Shown: piece after piece, positions 54,306 through 64,000 of the stretch
Position numbering within the stretch: position 1 is the stretch's first letter
How the letters are laid out: the number at the start of each line of letters is the position of its first letter
NCBI RefSeq assembly: GCF_001411495.1
Contig: NZ_CP012982.1
Location: 1,488,001 to 1,552,000, forward strand
Reading direction: 5' to 3'
Length of the DNA: 64,000 nucleotides
Origin: Burkholderia cepacia ATCC 25416
Lineage (GTDB): Bacteria; Pseudomonadota; Gammaproteobacteria; Burkholderiales; Burkholderiaceae
Position numbers and translations under genes: made by a program
Notes under the pieces: model-generated
What the model was told of the DNA's origin: nothing
What the model saw: only the letters and a program-made list of their open reading frames with translations
The model's database searches: none

Positions 54306-56384
54306 TTAACGTCCGCTGCCGAGCGCCTGCGCGGCCGGCATCGCTTCGTACGGTGTCTCGCGCACGGTCGGCTTCGACTCGCGGCGCGCGCGCAGCACGG
54401 CGATCACGCCGTACACCGCGATCGCCACGACGACGAAGATGAACAGCCCGGCCAGCGCCGCGTCGATGTAGTCGTTGAAGATGATCCGCTTCATCTGCGC
54501 GATCGACTTCGCCGGCGCGAGCACCTTGCCTTCGTCCACCGCGGCCTGCAGCTTCGCGGCGTGCGCGAGGAAGCTGACCTTCGGGTTCGCGTCGAAAATC
54601 TTCTGCCAGCCGGCGGTCAGCGTGCAGATCAGCAGCCACGCGGTCGGCACGATCGTCACCCACGCATAGCGCTCGCGCTTCATCTTGAACAGCACGACGG
54701 TGCCGAGCACCAGCGCGATCGCGGCCAGCATCTGGTTCGAGATGCCGAACAGCGGCCACAGCGTGTTGATGCCGCCGAGCGGATCGACCACGCCCTGGTA
54801 CAGGAAGTAGCCCCACGCGGCCACGCACAGCGCGGTGGCGACCAGGTTCGCGGGCAGCGACTCGGTGCGCTTGAGCGCCGGGTGGAACGTGCCGAGCAGG
54901 TCCTGCAGCATGAAGCGGCCCGCGCGCGTGCCGGCGTCGACGGCCGTCAGGATGAACAGCGCCTCGAACAGGATCGCGAAGTGATACCAGAACGCCATCA
55001 TCGCTTCGCCGCCGATCACCTGGTGCAGGATGTGCGCCATGCCGACGGCCAGCGTCGGCGCGCCGCCCGCGCGCGCGATGATCGTCGTTTCGCCGACGGC
55101 CTTCGCGGTCTGCGTCAGCATGTCCGGCGTCAGCACGAAGCCCCACTGCGTGACCGTGCTGGCCACCGCTTCCGGCGTCGAGCCGAGCACGGCCGCCGGT
55201 GCGTTCATCGCGAAGTAGATGCCCGGCTCGATCACGCACGCGGCAACCAGCGCCATGATCGCGACGAACGATTCCATCAGCATCGCGCCGTAACCGATGA
55301 AGCGCGCGTTGGTTTCGTTGTCGATCAGCTTCGGCGTCGTGCCCGACGAGATCAGCGCATGGAAGCCCGACACGGCGCCGCACGCGATCGTGATGAACAG
55401 GAACGGGAACAGGTTGCCCGACCACACCGGGCCCGTGCCGTCGACGAACTTCGTCAGCGCGGGCATCTTCAGTTCCGGCGCGACGACGAGGATGCCGATC
55501 GCGAGGCCGAGGATCGTGCCGATCTTCAGGAACGTCGACAGGTAGTCGCGCGGCGCGAGCAGCAGCCACACCGGCAGCACCGATGCGACGAAGCCGTAGC
55601 CGATCAGGATCCAGGTGAGCTGCGTGCCGGTGAACGTGAACCACGCGGCGAGCGTCGGCGAATCGTGCACGTGCTGGCCGAACGCGATCGACGCCATCAG
55701 CAGCACGAAGCCGATGATCGACACTTCGCCGATGCGGCCCGGACGGATGTAGCGCGTGTAGACGCCCATGAACAGCGCGATCGGAATCGTCGCGGCGACG
55801 GTGAACGTGCCCCACGGCGAATTGGTCAGCGCCTTCACGACGATCAGCGCGAGCACCGCGAGGATGATCACCATGATCAGGAACGCGCCGAACAGCGCGA
55901 TCACGCCGGGCACCGTGCCGAGCTCCATCTTGACGAGATCGCCGAGCGAACGGCCGTCGCGGCGCGTCGAGATGAACAGCACGATGAAGTCCTGCACCGC
56001 GCCGGCGAACACCACGCCGGCCAGGATCCACAGCATGCCGGGCGTGTAGCCCATCTGCGCGGCGAGCACGGGCCCGACGAGCGGGCCGGCGCCGGCGATC
56101 GCGGCGAAGTGATGGCCGAACAGCACGTACTTGTTGGTCGGCACGTAGTCGAGGCCGTCGTTGTACTTGACGGCCGGCGTCATCCGCAGCCCGTCGAGCT
56201 GCATGACCTTGCTGGCGATGAAACGGCTGTAGAAGCGATACGCGATCAGATACACGCAGACTGCGGCGATCACGATCCAGAGGGCACTGACGCGCTCGCC
56301 GTGTGCGAGCGCGATCGTGCCGAACGCGAACGCGCCGAGCAGCGCGACCGCAATCCAGAGCAGGGTACTGGAAGCCCGATTCAT
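54306..56384 (-). CDS. cstA: Carbon starvation protein A (pyruvate/peptide transporter)
   Basis: 692-residue inner-membrane transporter with about 16-18 helices. Landmarks: YRFYSRFIASKVMQLD, FGHHFAAIAGAGPLVGPVLAAQMGY and SGTTPKLI. CstA family members import pyruvate (and were first linked to peptide use) under carbon limitation. CAGGAG precedes the ATG at 56384. Next gene is the YbdD-type partner. The upstream region has three TACGTA hexamers. Confidence 0.94.
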   Translation of the reverse strand: MNRASSTLLWIAVALLGAFAFGTIALAHGERVSALWIVIAAVCVYLIAYRFYSRFIASKVMQLDGLRMTPAVKYNDGLDYVPTNKYVLFGHHFAAIAGAGPLVGPVLAAQMGYTPGMLWILAGVVFAGAVQDFIVLFISTRRDGRSLGDLVKMELGTVPGVIALFGAFLIMVIILAVLALIVVKALTNSPWGTFTVAATIPIALFMGVYTRYIRPGRIGEVSIIGFVLLMASIAFGQHVHDSPTLAAWFTFTGTQLTWILIGYGFVASVLPVWLLLAPRDYLSTFLKIGTILGLAIGILVVAPELKMPALTKFVDGTGPVWSGNLFPFLFITIACGAVSGFHALISSGTTPKLIDNETNARFIGYGAMLMESFVAIMALVAACVIEPGIYFAMNAPAAVLGSTPEAVASTVTQWGFVLTPDMLTQTAKAVGETTIIARAGGAPTLAVGMAHILHQVIGGEAMMAFWYHFAILFEALFILTAVDAGTRAGRFMLQDLLGTFHPALKRTESLPANLVATALCVAAWGYFLYQGVVDPLGGINTLWPLFGISNQMLAAIALVLGTVVLFKMKRERYAWVTIVPTAWLLICTLTAGWQKIFDANPKVSFLAHAAKLQAAVDEGKVLAPAKSIAQMKRIIFNDYIDAALAGLFIFVVVAIAVYGVIAVLRARRESKPTVRETPYEAMPAAQALGSGR

Positions 56385-56827
56385 GGCGTCTCCTGGTCTC
56401 CAATGTGTTTTTGAGTGGATGCGGCGAGGCGCCGAACCCGCGTGACGTCGATGCGTCGTGCCGCGGTCTCGCAAAGGCCGCGGCGATGGGCCGTAGTATT
56501 CCGTGTGACCGGGGAGGCTTACAAGCGGTTAACTACGTACGCGGAGCTACGTAGAATTACGTAGAACTGCGTTCCGGCCGAACCGTGCGCGAGACTGCGG
56601 CAGGTCGTGCACGACGGGGCCCTGGCGTATTCGCGGAATTGCGGCCCGCGCTGCGGCAGGCATTGATCGCTGCGCCCGGTTTGCTGCCCAGGAGCGAGGA
56701 AACCGGCACCTCGCCGTGCGCAACGGTGCCGCGAGCAGGCGCGCCACCGGCCGATGCCGGTATTCCAGCCATCGCACGCGCGGCAGCCGGACGGGTGCTT
56801 CGCCGCCCGTCCGGCGCGCGCCCTCGA
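56385..56827. other. Region between metalloprotease end and cstA start
   Basis: 443 bases. The cstA promoter should lie near 56400-56570. Three TACGTA palindromes at 56534, 56548 and 56558 cluster there. No gene supported. Confidence 0.5.
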
Positions 56828-59074
56828 TCATTTGACCTTGCACTGCGCATGCATGTTGGCCACCCCGAATTCGCGCCACGGGCCCCATTCGCCGCCCTGG
56901 CCGGGCACGTCGCCCAGCACCCACCAGCCGTTCATCCAGCGCTTGCCGGCGTAAGCGACCTTCTGGCAAGGGGCGGCGTAGGTCCGCTTCGGATCCCATG
57001 ACTCGACCGCCTCGCCGGCATCGGCCTGGACCGTCACACGGTGCGTGGCCACGGACTGGCGGTTCAGCGCATCGGTCACCGTCACGCGGAAGTCATATCC
57101 GCGCTCGCTCCCGGCCTTCGGCGCGACGAAGCTCGCCGTCGCCCCCTGCTGGCTGAGCTGCACGCCGGGCGGGCTCGTCCACGCGTACGACAGGCCCTTC
57201 CCGGTCGATTGCGCGCTCGACAACGTGACGCGTTCGCCGCCCACGGCCCGTGTCGGGCCGGCGATCGACGCGCCCGGCGGCGCAATCGCCTCCTGCGCCT
57301 TCACCTTGAGCACGTGCGTCGTGCCGGCCGCATACCCGTTGCCGTTGATCACGGTCAGCCCGAACGCGTACTCGCGATCCCGGTCGGCCGGCGGGACGAC
57401 CACGCTCGCACGACTGCCGTTCTGCTCCAGCGCGACGCCGGCCGGCGCGCTCCACCGGTATCGCAGGCGATCGCCGACCGATGCGTCGCCGGACAACGTG
57501 ACCGTTGTGTTCGCATCGGCTTGCGCGGGCCCCGTGATGGCGGCCTCCGGCAGCAGCACGCCGTCGTTCTTCACGGTGACCACGGCGCCGTCCGGCCCGA
57601 CCGAGTTCACCGTGACGATCTTGCCGGACAGCGTGTCGTGCAGCGCGTGACCCGGCATCAGCGGGGCATCCTTCATGCCGCCGGCGCTGCCGGGCGTCGT
57701 ATCCACGAGCGTATTCTTCAGCGAGCTGCCCTGATACCGGACGGTCCTCACGATCACGCCGTTGACGAACGGATCGTCCGCCTTCCAGTCGTCGAAACCG
57801 CGCAGCGGCTGCCGGAATTCGAGCCACAGCTGCGTGCCGTCGCTGCGCGCGATGCGATAGCCTTTCGCACCCGCCTGATCGCCGAACAGCGGCATCAGCC
57901 TGTAGGTGCCGGACTCGCGAATTTCCGGCACCTGGGCTTGATCGAGCCAGCCGGAGAACAGCTGGTAGCTGCCGGGATAAAGGCGACGGCCGCCGCCGCC
58001 GACGGTGTCGGACGGATCGTCGACCTTGCCCGTGCGGCACGCGGCACCCACCTGCACCGTGCCGCCGACGGTCGGGCAGTCGATCAGCGAATCGGGGTGG
58101 GACGCGCCGAGCGAATGACCGAATTCGTGTGTCCACATCCAGTATCCGTGGCCATTGCCGTTCGACAGGATCCAGTTGCCCGGCTGCGCCGCCAGCCCCG
58201 CCCAGCCGCAGCTGCCGAGCTTCGAGAAATCGACGAGCAGGTAGTCGAATCGCGCCGGATCGGTGCCCTGCGCCAGCGCGGCCTTGCGGGCCGAGTCGAG
58301 CAACGCACCCGAGCTGCAGGTCGCCGGGCGGGCGCCCAGGTCGACGTCGCCGAGCACGGTCCCGCCCAGCGTGGCCTTGCCGTGGGACGCCACTTCGATA
58401 TAGCGGCGCAGCGACGAATAGTCGTCGCCGTCGCCGAACACGGCCTTGCGGATGATCCCGGGATCGTTCGCCGCGGCGTTGCCGAAGTGCGCGGTCAATA
58501 CCAGCGCCGTCCTGTTGCCCATCAGCGGGCGCTGCGGCGGCGCAAACGTCGCCGCCGACACCCACGCCGCCGATGCCTCGCCGCGGGCGAACTGCATCGC
58601 GACGCCCTGGCTCCCGGCCCGGATCGCGAGCACTTCGTCTCGCCCCGTCGAGATCCGGTGCGCGTTCAGCATGCCAAGACGGCCGGCCGGCCCCGTCTCG
58701 AAGCGCCACTGGGACATCTTCGCGTCGCCGCCGGCGCACGCGTCGATCGACACGCCGCCCATGCCAGTATTGCCGGCCCGGGTGCGCAGGCACATGTCCT
58801 GGCCGCGCGCCTGCGTGGCCCCGGCATTGCGGATCTGGTAATACCCCGCGCCCGGCACGAACGCCCAGTCCTGCGCGGCGGCGCCGTCGCAGGCCGCGAC
58901 GACGGGATCGGCGCTGCCCGGCTGCCACGCGAGGCATTGCTCGACACCGTCCTGGTAATGCTTGATCGGCGCGTACGCGGGAGCGGCGGATGCGCCGGAC
59001 GGTACCAGGATGGCCGCGACGGCCGCGGACAGCGCGGTCAGTGCGAAGGCATGGCTGAGGTTCTTCACGATCAT
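56828..59074 (-). CDS. Secreted zinc metalloprotease with lectin, PKD and chitin-binding domains
   Basis: 748 residues. Signal peptide (about 1-30), ricin-type beta-trefoil region (about 35-170, AQDWAFVPGAGYYQIRN and MSQWRFETG), metzincin-like catalytic domain with HEFGHSLGASH (His316, Glu317, His320, His326), two PKD-like domains (about 510-690), and a C-terminal CBM5/12 chitin-binding module (from WDPKRTYAAPCQKVAY). Probably degrades protein in a chitin-containing matrix. Divergent from the CHASE2 kinase; the chitinase lies 2.7 kb away. The start MIVKNLSH lacks a strong ribosome-binding site. Confidence 0.87.
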   Translation of the reverse strand: MIVKNLSHAFALTALSAAVAAILVPSGASAAPAYAPIKHYQDGVEQCLAWQPGSADPVVAACDGAAAQDWAFVPGAGYYQIRNAGATQARGQDMCLRTRAGNTGMGGVSIDACAGGDAKMSQWRFETGPAGRLGMLNAHRISTGRDEVLAIRAGSQGVAMQFARGEASAAWVSAATFAPPQRPLMGNRTALVLTAHFGNAAANDPGIIRKAVFGDGDDYSSLRRYIEVASHGKATLGGTVLGDVDLGARPATCSSGALLDSARKAALAQGTDPARFDYLLVDFSKLGSCGWAGLAAQPGNWILSNGNGHGYWMWTHEFGHSLGASHPDSLIDCPTVGGTVQVGAACRTGKVDDPSDTVGGGGRRLYPGSYQLFSGWLDQAQVPEIRESGTYRLMPLFGDQAGAKGYRIARSDGTQLWLEFRQPLRGFDDWKADDPFVNGVIVRTVRYQGSSLKNTLVDTTPGSAGGMKDAPLMPGHALHDTLSGKIVTVNSVGPDGAVVTVKNDGVLLPEAAITGPAQADANTTVTLSGDASVGDRLRYRWSAPAGVALEQNGSRASVVVPPADRDREYAFGLTVINGNGYAAGTTHVLKVKAQEAIAPPGASIAGPTRAVGGERVTLSSAQSTGKGLSYAWTSPPGVQLSQQGATASFVAPKAGSERGYDFRVTVTDALNRQSVATHRVTVQADAGEAVESWDPKRTYAAPCQKVAYAGKRWMNGWWVLGDVPGQGGEWGPWREFGVANMHAQCKVK

Positions 59075-59366
59075 GGAATGGCAAGGCGCAAACGGCGCGA
59101 ATGGAAAGGAATCCGCATTGTTGCGACGCCCCGCTCCCCGCTCAAACATCCTCAACCCATTCTCAACGCGCCGCCCGGCGCCGCCGGTTTCGTTCCGGAG
59201 CGATTTCGCCCCGCCGCCTGCTCCCGAACGGCGCAAACAACGCTAGACTCTCCCGACGGGAAAACCCGCATGGCGCGAACCGGCAAGCATCGTTTGCTGG
59301 GGGCGCCCGGCGCTGCAGCATCCCGGTCGACATCCAACAACATCTTGTTCGAGGAAACGCCGCCCT

Positions 59367-61679
59367 ATGCTCGACAGGCTCCGCCAGGTTCCGGGAATCG
59401 CAGCGTCGGCACGCCCGTCCACATGGCTGCTGCTGACCGGCGTCGCCGCGCTTGCGGCACTGAGCTGCACTGCCGCCGTCGAGACGCTGCTCTCGCCCGT
59501 GGATCGACTCTACTGGCACGCCGTTTCATCCGGCATCGATCGCGGGCCGCGCGACAAGGTCGCGGTGATCATGGTCGACAAGAAGACGCTCGCCGAACTG
59601 GGCGGCAGCGGGAGCTATACGCGCACGGCCTATGCGGGGGTGCTGGATCGCGTCGCCGGCGCGTCGAGCGTCGTCCTCGACATGACGATGATCTCGCCGG
59701 CTCAGGACGACGGGGTGCTGGCGGCCGCGATCGCGAGGCACGGCCGCGTGGTCTTGCCCGCCCAGATGTCGCCGGTTCACGACCGGGCCGATACCGTGAT
59801 CCTGCCGGCGCGGTCGCTGCGGGAAGCGGCCGCGGCGATCGGCCAGCGCAGCATCGTGCTGGGCAGCGACCATCTGGTGCAGGGCATCGTGCCCTATGTC
59901 AAAAGCAGCAGCGGCGACGAAATTCCCCATGTCGGCCTGCAGGCGATCCGCGTCGCCAACGTGCCGCTGCCGGACAGCGACGTGCGTCGCCACGTGCAGC
60001 CGCATGTCACCCGGATGGGAAGAGTCGAAGACGGCACGATCCTGCTGGGCCTTCCGTTGCGCTTCGACCTCGCGAGCTACTCGTTCGTCGACGTGCTGAA
60101 GGGCCGCGTGCCCGCGTCGGCATGGCGCGACCGCATCGTGTTCATCGGCGACGGGATGTCCGAGATGACGGGCGTGTTCTATCTGTCGACGAGAAGCGGC
60201 GGAAGGGTGAAGCGTGTCGAGGTCGATGCGCTCGCCACCGAAGCGTTGCTCGACGGGCACCTGATGCGGCGCGTGCCGGCCGGGATCCAGCTGGTCGTCA
60301 GCATGGCGGTCGCGATCGGCATGCTGCTGATCTGCTTGCTCGTGCCGGGCCGACGCATGTACGGATTCGCGCTGGCGTGGCTGGCTGCCTACGTCGCCGG
60401 CGAAACGGCGCTGCTCGTGTACGGCGCATACTGGACACCGGTCGGGCCGTCGCTTGCCGTGTGCGTGACGATCTTCGCCGTCTGCGGCTGGCGGCGCGCA
60501 GGCAGCCTGCGCGCCGCGCTGATGAAGGAATACCGCGGGTTGCGCGGGCTGGCGGGCCGGCACACGTTCGCGGGCCTTGCGCAAACGGGCGACGCCGACG
60601 ATGCGGCGCCGACGGACGACGACGTCGCGCAGGCGATGTCGCGCATCCGCGAATGGCAGTCGACCTACGTCGACGTGATCCATACGCTGCCTTATCCCAT
60701 CTTCGTCGAACAGGACGGCAGCCTGCTGATGTGCAACGAACGCGGCAACGCGATGCTGAAATCGATCGACGTCGACAGCGATGCGGCCGCCCGGCAGGTG
60801 ATCGGCATCGCCTACGACAAAATCCTCGCCGCGAAGAAAACCGGGCGGATCCACTCGGCCGAACTCACGCTGAACGCGCGCACGCACATGATGATGGTGA
60901 CGCCGTTCGGCGACGGCGATCGTCATCGCTCCACGGCCAGCATGATCTGCCTCGTCGACATCCACAACATCACGGCGGCGGTCGAAAGCGACCGCATGAC
61001 ACTGCGCCACATGGCGCACGATCTTCGCAATCCGCTCTCGACCGTGCTGTCGCTGCTCGAGCAGCACAGCGTCAGCAACGGTTCGACCGATCCCGATTTC
61101 CTCGCGGACCTGCACAGGCTCGTCGACTACAGCTTGCGCGTCGCGCAGGATTTCACCCAGCTCTCGCGCGCGGAGCATCTCGACCAGGGCGCCTACATAC
61201 CGGTGTCCGCGAGCGACCTGGCGATGGAAGCGGTCGATCAGGTCTGGCACAGTGCGGGCGCGAAGCGGATTCGCGTCGACGGTCCGCATGAAGACGGCGA
61301 CGAAGCGTTCGTGCTCGGCAATCGCGACATGCTGCTCCGCGCGCTGACCAACCTGCTCGACAACGCCATCAAGTATTCGGACGAAGGCACGGTCGTCGAC
61401 GTATGGATCACCTCCGACGAGCGCCACGTCTCCATCGCCGTGGCGGACAACGGCATCGGCATCCCGGCCGAGGCGATGCCGCGGCTGTTCGAGCCGTTCT
61501 TCCAGGTGGACGGCACGTATCGCGATGCAAGCGGCGGCGTCGGGCTCGGGCTGCCGTTCGTCAGGACGGTCGTCGAGCGCCACGGCGGATCGATCGACGT
61601 GACGTCCGCGCCACGGCAAGGCAGCCGCTTCACCGTGCACTTGCCGATGACCCGCGCGGGCACGGACGACGCCGCATAG
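59367..61679 (+). CDS. CHASE2-domain sensor histidine kinase
   Basis: 770 residues. An N-terminal membrane helix, periplasmic CHASE2 domain (about 45-300, DKVAVIMVDKKTLAELG), three membrane helices (about 305-385), a PAS-like region (about 420-520), a HisKA box with His551 in HMAHDLRNPLST, and HATPase_c (N-box LTNLLDNAIKYS, G-box DNGIGIP, and SGGVGLGLPF). No partner response regulator is adjacent. It sits between the metalloprotease and the chitinase, so sensing of extracellular substrate is possible but unproven. GAGGAAA precedes the ATG. Confidence 0.93.
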   Translation: MLDRLRQVPGIAASARPSTWLLLTGVAALAALSCTAAVETLLSPVDRLYWHAVSSGIDRGPRDKVAVIMVDKKTLAELGGSGSYTRTAYAGVLDRVAGASSVVLDMTMISPAQDDGVLAAAIARHGRVVLPAQMSPVHDRADTVILPARSLREAAAAIGQRSIVLGSDHLVQGIVPYVKSSSGDEIPHVGLQAIRVANVPLPDSDVRRHVQPHVTRMGRVEDGTILLGLPLRFDLASYSFVDVLKGRVPASAWRDRIVFIGDGMSEMTGVFYLSTRSGGRVKRVEVDALATEALLDGHLMRRVPAGIQLVVSMAVAIGMLLICLLVPGRRMYGFALAWLAAYVAGETALLVYGAYWTPVGPSLAVCVTIFAVCGWRRAGSLRAALMKEYRGLRGLAGRHTFAGLAQTGDADDAAPTDDDVAQAMSRIREWQSTYVDVIHTLPYPIFVEQDGSLLMCNERGNAMLKSIDVDSDAAARQVIGIAYDKILAAKKTGRIHSAELTLNARTHMMMVTPFGDGDRHRSTASMICLVDIHNITAAVESDRMTLRHMAHDLRNPLSTVLSLLEQHSVSNGSTDPDFLADLHRLVDYSLRVAQDFTQLSRAEHLDQGAYIPVSASDLAMEAVDQVWHSAGAKRIRVDGPHEDGDEAFVLGNRDMLLRALTNLLDNAIKYSDEGTVVDVWITSDERHVSIAVADNGIGIPAEAMPRLFEPFFQVDGTYRDASGGVGLGLPFVRTVVERHGGSIDVTSAPRQGSRFTVHLPMTRAGTDDAA

Positions 61680-61701
61680 CGGCCCGGCGGCCGCCAGAAA
61701 C

Positions 61702-61752
61702 AAAAAACCCCCGCACGAGGCGAGGGCCGGGCCGGCATCGGTCGATGCCGGT
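61702..61752 (-). terminator. Terminator hairpins after the chitinase gene
   Basis: Read on the minus strand, CCCTCGC-CTCGT-GCGGGGG is followed by six T's (61702-61726). A second perfect hairpin, CCGGCATCG/CGATGCCGG, precedes it (61733-61752). Confidence 0.75.
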
Positions 61753-61818
61753 TCGAGGATACGGGTTCGACGCCGGCCCGGGCATGCAGCGCGGGCCGGC
61801 GTAACCGGGGAGCGGGCG

Positions 61819-64000
<2,182 letters not shown>

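Noticed and set aside
57041..61291. 1416-codon plus-strand frame
   Set aside because: Antisense to the metalloprotease and then out of frame with the CHASE2 kinase; no protein-like motifs.

Overview
The window is high-GC (mid-60s percent by eye) with strong third-position G/C bias. Its gene content (prpB-prpC-acnD with a divergent prpR, a hopanoid hpnA/hpnB/ispH/hpnH block, H-NS-like and DUF4148 proteins, a Tat-exported phosphocholine-type phospholipase C) fits a Burkholderia, most likely a Burkholderia cepacia complex secondary chromosome. That assignment rests on gene-family recognition, not on a database search. No rRNA, tRNA, CRISPR array, integrase or complete insertion sequence was seen.

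Layout: 1-6729 is the propionate (2-methylcitrate) locus: acnD (3' end outside the window), prpC and prpB on the minus strand, prpR divergent, with a readable sigma-54 promoter and a PrpR-type palindrome between prpB and prpR. 6777-8132 is a CGNR zinc-finger regulator facing a VOC/glyoxalase gene, with a sigma-70 promoter held between two copies of one operator, a decayed duplicate of the VOC gene start, and a strong terminator. 8244-10579 is an FAH-family hydrolase and an IclR regulator. 10783-15244 is an unusual block: a small protein with an H-NS-like linker motif, a 12-unit degenerate 23-bp tandem repeat, an acyl-CoA-synthetase-like/GNAT protein, outlying copies of the same repeat in the opposite orientation, and an H-NS-family gene. 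15348-19462 holds a lipoprotein, a periplasmic protein, a sigma-54 activator and a divergent GntP-type permease, with three GTCTC-N6-GAGAC sites and a near-perfect -24/-12 promoter.

19718-27515 has small exported proteins, a thioredoxin-fold protein, an acetyltransferase, the phospholipase C and a DedA-rhodanese fusion. 27568-37461 looks like a peptide-uptake region: oppABCDF, a downstream OprD-type porin, an XRE-cupin regulator and a divergent POT transporter. 37579-40573 has a small protein whose end is encoded by a stray repeat unit, an OpgC-like acyltransferase, RarD and acylphosphatase. 40738-47121 is the hopanoid block (hpnA, hpnB, ispH, hpnH), with an alanine-rich 14-residue repeat protein inside it. 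47357-53969 contains small unknown proteins, two drug-efflux-type MFS genes, a hemolysin III protein and an ArsR regulator with a perfect 21-bp-arm palindrome. 54087-56384 is cstA with its small partner. 56828-64000 is a secreted chitin-related set: a lectin/PKD/chitin-binding metalloprotease, a CHASE2 histidine kinase and a GH18 chitinase (5' end outside the window).

The most unusual signals are the 23-bp repeat family arranged outward on both sides of the acetyltransferase locus, the 14-residue repeat protein in the hopanoid block, and several unusually clear operator and promoter architectures.
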